From assembly GCF_905163445.1 (NCBI RefSeq), contig NC_053191.1, positions 12,090,001 through 12,154,000 of the forward strand: a stretch of DNA of 64,000 nucleotides, in the 5' to 3' direction. Below, in pieces: positions 57,018-64,000 of this stretch. The notes beneath the pieces were generated by a model. That model did no database searches, was not told the origin of the DNA, and worked only from the letters and a program-made list of their open reading frames with translations. The stretch comes from Pararge aegeria. Taxonomy: Eukaryota > Arthropoda > Insecta > Lepidoptera > Nymphalidae. Within the stretch, counting starts at the first letter, position 1; each line of letters begins with the position of its first letter. Both the position numbers and the translations under genes were made by a program.

Positions 57018-57031
57018 GCGCCATCTAGTGG
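57018..57031 (-). promoter_or_regulatory. Perfect CTCF-core consensus match
   Basis: The minus strand reads CCACTAGATGGCGC, matching CCASYAGRKGGCRS at every position. It lies 260 bases beyond a GC-rich promoter-like stretch. Similar strings also occur within some lepidopteran repeats, so occupancy cannot be assumed. Confidence 0.5.
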
Positions 57032-57769
57032 CAGTACGATTTCCCAATATAAATTATACCTAACTTTCACGCGATGGAATAAACGTAGATAGTTTGTGTT
57101 TTTTTTTTTACTTTGTATTAGTCGGGAGTATTCTTAGATATGTTTGATGATAATTGGTACTCCCTCAATTTACATAGGTATAACAAAGGCTTGACTAGTA
57201 GAATAATGTACATTATATTTAAAGCCAGGGGTATATAAAATTTTAAATTTATGCTTTTTTATCATTACCAACATATTACTTATATTACATTTTGATAACC
57301 ATTACACGAATCCATCATCCGCACGTAGCTAATCAATCATGAATCATAACTCTATCATTAAGCTATCTAATGACATTATCATGATTATTAGATGGATCAT
57401 TGATGAAATTATGGGTTGGATTTGATTAATTGACAAACATATCGTTTGGTGTGTTTTGTTGTAACTAATTAAAAGTAACTGGCATTTTAACTAAATAATT
57501 TTTGATGACAAATTTTTGCTTAGCATGATGTGTATCTAATAACCTTTACTAAAACAAGTTTCTCGGTTTTACAAGTAATAACTGTCCGTCTCTAGGGCCA
57601 GTCTATCTCTTAATATAGTTAAGATTGGTTTACTGATTGAGCTATATATGCGTTAAATTTCATTATGATTGCAGCAGTAGATGAGCCGAACAAAGGTAAT
57701 AAACAAACAGACATTATGTACGTATGGGTATATGTACACAATCGATACCAATACATTTAATAAGTGTTC
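57032..57769. other. No recognised gene
   Basis: Downstream of the CTCF-like site. CGAACAAAGGTAATAAACAAAC near 57688 resembles a Helitron scrap. Confidence 0.4.
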
Positions 57770-57837
57770 CTATAGGCAGATTCATATCTGTGGTAGAGTC
57801 ACTACAAACAGACTGACTTGACGTTTTTAAAAGTATT
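57770..57837 (+). mobile_element. Second LINE-T end facing the first tail to tail
   Basis: GGTAGAGTCACTACAAACAGAC followed by TTGACGTTTTTAAAAGT repeats the 3' UTR of the neighbouring copy in the opposite orientation; the arms (57792-57834 and 57890-57931) match at most positions. Confidence 0.75.
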
Positions 57838-58240
57838 TCAAAAATTCAAAATTCAAAATTCATTTATTTCAAGTAGGCCTAATACAAGCACTTTTGAAAC
57901 GTCAAGTCTGTCCGTGTGTAGTGACTCTACCACCGGTTCGGAAGGCAGATTCTACCGAGAAGAAGCCGGCAAGAAACTCAGCAGTTGCTCTTTTCCAACA
58001 TCAAAAATTTACAATTAATGTTAAAATATAAAATATTTTAACATTCATTTTTCTATCTTGTGAGAGATGAAAGCGGAGCCGGATGCTTCCAAGCAACCTC
58101 GACCTTGTATAATAACCTCGCTGTAATAAATGTGTTTTAACACATTCTTTAAACTTATGGATTGGTAGGTCCAAAATTACCTTAGGAATCATATTATAAA
58201 AGCGTATACTCAATCCCACAAATGACTTCTGCACCTTTCG
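57838..58240 (-). mobile_element. LINE-T 3' end with C-terminal codons
   Basis: Minus-strand codons read QKSFVGLSIRFYNMIPKVIL, DLPIHKFKECVKTHLLQRGYYT, then lose the frame: about 25 bases present in the 19.8 kb copy are deleted after GYYT. The 3' UTR and GAATTTT tail end at 57838. Confidence 0.85.
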
Positions 58241-58699
58241 CAGACGAAAGATTGATGACGAAAGATTTGTGAACTAGGCTACCTTTAATAAATGAATTTG
58301 AATTAAGAATTGCTTTCGTGCCTGTCTTGAAGCTACACTGTGTTTTACTTAAGTAATTTTATGGTTACGATTAAGCATTGAGTAACATAGCGGACGTAGG
58401 AGAACATGACTTAATTAGACCCACCTGTAATTTTAATTATTATTAAATTACCTGTAATCTAATAATAATAATTAAAAATGCGCATACCGTGTCTAACGAA
58501 ATGAAAATTAGGAAAAAAATCTTAAAAAGCAAGTGAAACAATAAATAAGGGTAGATGATTGACACAGACAGCGGTTAAGTACAGGTCGAATCGCGAAACG
58601 TGGGAGTTTACAAAAAACGTTTCAAATGTTAACTCTCAGTGTTAGTTCGGGACGGTTCCGTAGGTCAGTCAAAATAAACAGGTTATTCTGACGGTTGTT

Positions 58700-58785
58700 G
58701 ATGGATTAAGAAACATATATCCTATGTAATGAACTCATTAAAAGTGGCATCTATGTGCCTATTTGAATAAAGAAATATTTGTCTC
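58700..58785 (+). mobile_element. LINE-H 3' tail fragment
   Basis: AATGAACTCATTAAAAGTGGC and CTATGTGCCTATTTGAATAAAG match the end of the 0.9 kb copy. Confidence 0.6.
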
Positions 58786-59074
58786 TTGGAAAATGTTTGA
58801 ATGCTCTTTAAGGAACATAAGTACATGATAAACTTATCCTTTGCCTGTTTAAAGTCCACTAATTAGTCCAGGCCTCCTGTCTTACCTAGCCTACCTATCT
58901 AACCTAGACCCCGAACTAAAATTTTAAGAAAACAACTATATTTTAAGACCATATAATTTTTTGACGTTTTAGATTTTATTTAGTTTTACATTAGTTTTGT
59001 TTACTAATTAAATTATAAAAATTGTTATTCACGATAATATATATATTTTTTTTAATTTCACGTTTAGGTTATTG

Positions 59075-59300
59075 GCATCGCCAGATTGATTTTGCCATCT
59101 TACCTGGTGGTAAGTACCCATGCCCTTAATCGGTTTATAAGTAGGTACCGTTTGGTGGCATGTTTTTGACGAGTACTAGCCTCGGCTGTAGCCTCTCAAC
59201 AAAGAAGTCAGAAATTATAACTTGCTCAATTCCTCTTGCTAGGGATCAAAGCCGGGACCTCCCAAATATGCACAGCGGCCACCACTGCGTCAGGAAGATC
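59075..59300 (-). mobile_element. SINE-C with tRNA-like head
   Basis: The minus strand starts near 59300 with TGACGCAGTGGTGGCCGC and GGCTTTGATCCCTAGC, readable as A and B boxes, so SINE-C is probably tRNA-derived. The 3' end ACCAGGTAAGATGGCA is at 59100. Confidence 0.72.
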
Positions 59301-59907
59301 GTTTGGATTTTCTTCACTTGTTAAATATTTAGTTACTTAAAGTGGCTGTGATTGTTGGTGGAGGTTGTAACCTATCGATAAAAATCAATTGTCACTTTGC
59401 CACATTAATAAAAAATATCTACTTTTACCTTTCTCCCAACATAATATAAGAAGTCCCTTTGTAAACTCAAATAATTTATAAAATTCTTTTTATTAAATAG
59501 GATACCTATATAAAATAAAATTATTAGTTTGATGTTAAATACACGATACCTTATATGATTCAATTAAAATATATACTTTTGATGAAGTATTTTGCAAAGG
59601 ATCTCTAAAAGATCGCTTCCCCGGAGGGTTTTTGTGGTTCGATACGTCGAGCTCACAGCTGGACGTCCGATTCGGTTCGTAATTTTATGAAATCTGTAGC
59701 ATTGATTTTTTTCTAATCCTTTATAGGTGTGGATTTGTTTAATTCAAGATGGATACAATGCCTATCGAATGATTTTTTTTACTGTTCTGATGTAACAAAA
59801 AAATTGCATCAAAAATTTACCCATTGCAGATTATTTTTCGGTACATTCACGGTCTAAAAAAATTATCTAAACTGAAGCTATACCTTGAACTTAGATTTTA
59901 TATAATA

Positions 59908-59970
59908 CTAGTTGTTGCACGCGACTTCATTCGTGTGGAAATTTTGATGTGTTGTTCTATGACCCTTGAA
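59908..59970 (-). mobile_element. Helitron 3' end
   Basis: CTAG at 59908-59911 preceded by A, followed by GTTGTTGCACGCGACTTC and a CGTGT arm, which is a Helitron 3' hairpin and CTAG end on the minus strand. The matching 5' end is not evident. Confidence 0.65.
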
Positions 59971-60088
59971 AAGAGAGAAGAGAGAGAGTTTTTCTAAACA
60001 TCAACCAATCACTAAAACTTTTAAGTTTATCATAAAGCTGATAAATGTTGGAACGCGCGTTATTGAGGAACTACAAGTCTGATTAAAA

Positions 60089-60311
60089 ATGATAATAATA
60101 AATAAATATACTACGACAATACACACATCGCCACCTAGCCCCAAAGTAAGCGTAGCTTGTGTTATGGTAACTAAAATGACTGATGAATATTTTTAATGAA
60201 TAATTTTATGTATATAAATAGTATAATATACATATAAACACCCAAACACTGAAAAACATTCATGCTCATCACACAAACATTTGTCAGTTGTGGGAATCGA
60301 AACCACACCAA
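60089..60311 (-). mobile_element. SINE-A copy 5, head truncated
   Basis: The tail and body match the other copies; the sequence stops just past the B box (GGTTTCGATTCC), so the A-box half of the tRNA-like head is missing. Confidence 0.85.
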
Positions 60312-60857
60312 CAAAAATACATAGTTAAATACATTTTTAAATAAATTTAAAGAATTGATAGATTAAACTAGTCTCTTTATACAAAGTAATTGATCTAATG
60401 ACAGTGAAACAGGTGGTAAGGCGAACAATTTTATACGTACAGTTTTTTATACTGTTTTTTGTACGACAGACGATCTTCAGGTTTAACTTGATTCCCAACA
60501 TCGCGCAATCTAAAAACACTCTCAGCGGTAGCATCTCGGCAATTTTTGATATTAAAATCTTCAATAATACCTAATGGATGTCTCAGAGATCGAGACGAAA
60601 GTGCTCGTATTGAGTGCACCCTTCACAATTCATTTTTTTTAATATCGCCCTTTGTATTCAGGGCTTTTGTCTCATTTGAGTATTTGATGTCCTCCCCCCC
60701 ATTCTCTGTAGTGTCATAATTATGTAATTTTTAAGGGATGAAATTGATATTACAAATGTCTTTCCTAATGTCTTCTTGGGTAATGGTTTTACGTCCCGAG
60801 GCCGATTAAGAATTTTGTCGAATTGCCACAATGTATCCCTTGATGTATTATAATTTA
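60312..60857. other. No recognised gene
   Basis: Minus-strand frames of 62-75 codons overlap in different phases; none is convincing. Confidence 0.4.
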
Positions 60858-61317
60858 CGAGCTGTTGCCCGCGACTTCGTCTGCGTTTGATTTTGTTTTT
60901 TGATGTGGCGTTCAATTTAGTTGTAGTTCTAAAAAAATTAAAGTATTCAGTATAGCTAAGCCTTAAATGAGGGGTTTGCTGCTGTCCGCTGAGGAGTTCT
61001 GTCATTTATCTCCAACCACATTCATATCTACACAAAGTTTGGGCAAAATTAAACACATATTATAACCTCTTAAATACAAAAATAATTATTTAAATCGGTT
61101 ATAATTTGTCGGAGTTATTGGTCGGAGTTAAAATCGTTAAACACTTTCATCCCCTCTCCCAAAGGAACCGAGCTAAAAGTCGGGATAAAAAGTATCCTAT
61201 ACTACTTCTAACACTTCCAAGAATATTTGTACAAAGTTTCATGAGGATCGGTTAAGTAGTTTTTGCGTGAAAGCGTAACAAACAAACTTACATTCACATT
61301 TATAATATTAGTAGGGA
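60858..61317 (-). mobile_element. Non-autonomous Helitron with mutated 3' end
   Basis: The 5' end on the minus strand is TCCCTACTAATATTATAAATG (about 61317) and the 3' end carries CGAAGTCGCGGGCAACAGCTCG at about 60858, where CTAG has become CTCG. The interior matches the copy at 48375-48765 closely, including ATAATTTGTCGGAGTTAT and TTTCATCCCCTCTC. Confidence 0.82.
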
Positions 61318-61337
61318 TAGGGATAGGGATAGGGATA
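61314..61337. repeat. (GGGATA)4 at a Helitron 5' edge
   Basis: Four perfect GGGATA units, the first overlapping the TCCC start of the adjacent Helitron (minus strand). The ambiguity means any unit could be the true boundary. Confidence 0.9.
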
Positions 61338-61419
61338 ACACATATGGTTAGGAATTTTTGAATAGGCCCGAGTCCTGTCACCTATAACTTTATGGAGCTA
61401 AATTGTTTTAAACAATTAC

Positions 61420-61606
61420 TGACTTGCTTTAAGGTTGCAGGAAAACATAATGGGGAAACCTGCATGCCTGAGATTTCTTTATATTGTTCTCAAAGGCATG
61501 TGAAGTCTACCAATCTGGAATTTGCAAGCGTGGTGGTATACCTTTGTGATTCCATGCCCTACATTTGGCCGTTAATGGGTTGATATTGATGATAATGATA
61601 TTCGTT
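61420..61606 (+). mobile_element. SINE-B copy 7, truncated
   Basis: GTTGCAGGAAAACATAATGG, GAAACCTGCATGCCTGAGA, GTGAAGTCTACCAATC and TTAATGGGTTGATATTGATG are present in order; the tRNA-like head is lost. Confidence 0.78.
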
Positions 61607-61607
61607 A

Positions 61608-61765
61608 AGCGTTCGTCGTTCGATTCCTACAACTGGAGAATGTAATATAAGTAATTATGTATATTATTCATAAATATTCCTCAGTCATCTTCGTAACCAT
61701 AACACAAGCTTACGCTAATTTTGGGGCTAGATTGCGATGTTTGTATTGTCCTAGTTTATTTATTT
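61608..61765 (+). mobile_element. SINE-A copy 6, decayed
   Basis: GTTCGATTCCTACAACTGG begins the match and TTTGGGGCTAGATTGCGATG lies near the end, with large internal gaps. It abuts SINE-B copy 7. Confidence 0.75.
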
Positions 61766-62214
61766 ATTTATATCCTTTTGTCTAAAAGCGAGAAGGCCTA
61801 GTCCTAACAGTGAGACAATAGGGATGGCGGATGGAGGTTATCAGGATGAAAAGCATAAAACGAATCGTAAATCCAATGATTCAATTGTGGTAATTAGACC
61901 AGATTCAGCCTAGCCGTCCGGAAGATTTACACGACTAAAGCCATTAGGCCGCGCGCACACGGAAGACCGTATAATTCGTGCGCTATCTTCAATCTTGTGC
62001 CTACCGCATGCAGTCACTAACAAACAGCTATTGCGTACGGCGCGCATTAGGTAGGAAAGCGTTGCAGTCGTGACATCTAAATTTCGGCCAGCCGCACGGA
62101 TGGTAGGCACGGGTGTACTAACTATTTTTCAATGGAGAAGGCATTATGTTTTCATCGAAATCGTCGCTTAACAATACCGCGTAAGTTAAATTACCAATTA
62201 TTTTTTGACGACCT
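61766..62214. other. CpG-rich patch, unidentified
   Basis: 61905-62110 is CpG-dense (GGCCGCGCGCACACGG, ACCGCATGCAGTCAC), and its minus strand is open for 66 codons from an ATG. Possibly a repeat or a promoter; not recognised. Confidence 0.35.
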
Positions 62215-62490
62215 TCCTGGATTTGCTGTGATCTATTTTGGTGGAGTTTTCAGTCGAGGCTAGTTACCACCAAACGAAAACAAAGTGCCGCAACGCGATT
62301 ATTTTTTGATTATTATTATTTCTAGTACGATGCCGCGTAAAAACCGATTAGTGGTATAGCGGTATGGTTTTAATATAACTGCTATAACCGTATCAGGTTA
62401 GCTTGTCTACCACCTTTAGAGTGCATCGTCACTGACCACCCGGTTAGAATGAAGTCAAGGGCTAAGTTGTATTGGAATAGAAAAAAACTG
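62215..62490 (+). mobile_element. SINE-C copy, expanded middle
   Basis: GTCGAGGCTAGTTACCACC, GTACGATGCCGCGTAAAAACC, AGAGTGCATCGTCACTGACC and AAGTCAAGGGCTAAG are present. A TTATTATTATT run interrupts the middle. Confidence 0.75.
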
Positions 62491-63235
62491 TGCTGATTTG
62501 AATGCGCGGCATTGTTAGCTAACTACTAGGTGAACTCAACAGTATAGGATTTCCATACTCATATACGTGGTATCGTTTTCGAGTATCGAAACAATATAAT
62601 GTCAAAGGAAAATGGACTTGAAGTTACTTGTTTTACACTCGAACATTTTGTTGCACTGTTTTTTATTCTGCTTTAGAAGTGTGGATGAATTAAAGCTTTA
62701 AAACCATGGTTTAAGTTTCATTTTACTCTGACGTTACAGATTATCGATAGTCGAAACCAAACAATGATTAGGACACAACTAACCATACAATGCTTAGGCC
62801 TGTCGCGAGAGTCCATGTAAATATGGTGCAGATATTATTTGAACGTCAAATAAATCGATATTGCCTGCACAAGTGCATGGCTCTTTGGTTAAAAAAAACA
62901 ATCGCCGAACACTGGGAAATTTAGGTGTAGGCACCATATATACTATATTGTTGTATGTTGTAGTAATATGTAGAATCTGAGAGGTTTTGATTATGTTAGG
63001 CAAAACATAATATAATTATTGTGTACGGTGTTTGGTTATTGCTTTTCTGTTTTATGTTCTTTTTGTCGTATAAATAAAAGTATATTCATTCATTTATACA
63101 TTCAGTAGATACAGTCGAGTATATATAATGTAAAATTAGGTATGCATCACTAGTTTGGCGCAATAAGTAACGAGCATGTCGAGGTCATCAGGCGAGACAA
63201 AAATTCGTTCAACGTGGTTAAATAAGTTTTCGCTT
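62491..63235. other. No recognised feature
   Basis: AT-rich; TATAAATAAAAGTATATTCA near 63070 could be the tail of a decayed LINE. Confidence 0.4.
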
Positions 63236-63434
63236 CACGAAAAGGTTTAAATATAATTAATATTATTACCGACTCCATAGCTTCGTAGATAGCAGCACAG
63301 AGCTCCGTGACCGCGGTTTGCGAAGCGACAAAACGTATCGGTCGGCGTCGCCCCCCGCCTAGCTGCACTATACGCTGGGTTATAACAAATATTCGCCGCT
63401 GTGATTTACTTTGGATACTTCCTTGTGTGTTCAT
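63236..63434 (-). CDS. Candidate first exon on the minus strand, unidentified
   Basis: From the ATG at 63434 the minus strand is open through a GC-rich stretch encoding MNTQGSIQSK, RIVQLGGGRRRPIRF and SQTAVTELCAAIYEAMES, then meets a plausible donor GGTAATAAT at about 63268, after which composition drops to AT-rich intron-like sequence. A strong donor-like GTAAGTATG also lies upstream at about 63457. No family recognised. CpG density could also mean a promoter. Confidence 0.28.
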
Positions 63435-63662
63435 TTTAGAAACTGCATACTTACCTTAAGCATTATATACTCTTTTTTATGTGAAACGTCCAATGCACCA
63501 GACTGTGCGCGTTGCAACGCACAATGAGCTTAAAAAAAGTATTTTTGGTAGAACATCATAACAATAACTTAGTCACATTATGTTTTTTCGAGTATAAAGA
63601 GTTTAATATAAAAATTAAAAGTTTTCCTCTATATTAAAAAATGTATAGTTTTAGTTAGGCAC

Positions 63663-63860
63663 ATAGCTCGAAGAACCGATGGACACCATGGTCCCAAGGT
63701 GTGGCGACCTCGCACCGGTAAATGCAGCGTTGGTCGACCCCCAACGAGTTGGACAGACGTCATAAAACGAGTCGCTGGGAGTCGTGGAGTTTTGAACGCC
63801 CTAGACCTCCAGCAGTGGATGACAATCGTTTGAAGTTTGGATATTGATGATTATGAGTTT
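63663..63860 (+). mobile_element. RTE-type LINE 3' end, decayed
   Basis: One + frame reads HHGPKVWRPRTGK, VGRPPTSWTDVIKRVAGSR and LQQWMTIV before a stop, matching the 28179-28389 copy but lacking about ten residues between AGSR and LQQW. It is followed by TTGATGATTATGA, a worn TGATG tail. Confidence 0.8.
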
Positions 63861-64000
63861 GACTTTTTGTGAGGTGTTGTGCGATGTCTCTATTTTTTTG
63901 CTTTGATGAATCAAGATGTATGTAATAATGACCAAATTCTAGGAATGAGTTTTATTTGATTCTGTACGTCATTAGATAGTCTCATTTGCAATTCCTCTTT

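Noticed and set aside
61314..61337. Telomere-like repeat
   Set aside because: The unit is GGGATA; insect telomeres are usually TTAGG. It is a short microsatellite at a Helitron edge.
1..64000. LTR retrotransposon or integrated viral sequence
   Set aside because: No paired long direct repeats, gag/pol frames or viral-type genes were seen; the only RT is of the non-LTR type.

Overview
The window looks like nuclear DNA of a lepidopteran insect, most likely a nymphalid butterfly. The basis is the AT-rich background and several lepidopteran-style repeats: tRNA-headed SINEs, RTE-type LINE ends with TGATG tails, LINE 3' ends with GAATTT or ATT tails, and Helitron ends. The repeat families are recognised by pattern memory, so the order is an inference and the family within it is a guess. 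No ordinary multi-exon host gene could be recognised. Only two long reading frames exist, and both belong to transposable elements.

The main object is a structurally complete piggyBac-family transposon at 29037-31498. It has a TTAA duplication on both sides, 16-base terminal repeats matching at 15 positions, iterated subterminal motifs, an uninterrupted 600-residue transposase on the minus strand with all three catalytic aspartates, a C-terminal zinc-binding region, and a probable 97-base 5' UTR intron whose donor lies inside one subterminal repeat. The second long frame, at 52431-54182, is the reverse-transcriptase half of a 5'-truncated non-LTR retrotransposon ending in (ATT)n.

Most of the other recognisable sequence is a graveyard of short mobile elements, labelled here for cross-reference: SINE-A (GGCGCAGTGG head, six copies), SINE-B (nine copies or more), SINE-C (eight), SINE-E (two), repeat G (three), LINE-T (GAATTT tail), LINE-H, LINE-I (3' UTR stem-loop), RTE ends, an hAT-type MITE (two copies), fold-back family MITE-F, and several non-autonomous Helitrons with proper TC/CTAG ends in AT targets. 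Nesting is frequent: SINE-A sits inside SINE-B at 40860-41380, and a LINE-T end sits inside repeat G at 21640-21945.

Layout: 1-7.4 kb holds Helitrons, SINE-A1, SINE-B1 and B2, and a broken LINE-I. 8.1-8.9 kb is a fold-back structure around an hAT MITE. 9-27 kb is sparse, with scattered SINEs, LINE ends, hairpins, a G-quadruplex motif and a four-copy 90-base tandem repeat at 27.2 kb. 28.2-31.5 kb holds a precise RTE insertion and the piggyBac element. 33-51 kb is SINE, LINE, MITE and Helitron debris. 52.4-54.4 kb is the RT-bearing LINE. 56.5-57.1 kb is a GC-rich promoter-like stretch followed by a perfect CTCF-core match. 57.8-64 kb is more debris plus a possible small exon near 63.3 kb.

A recurring theme is fold-back (inverted) duplication inside repeats. 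Five separate cases are visible, two of them in the same short segment of SINE-B, which suggests template switching at a preferred site. Possible host exons at 2840-2958 and 63236-63434 are reported at low confidence.
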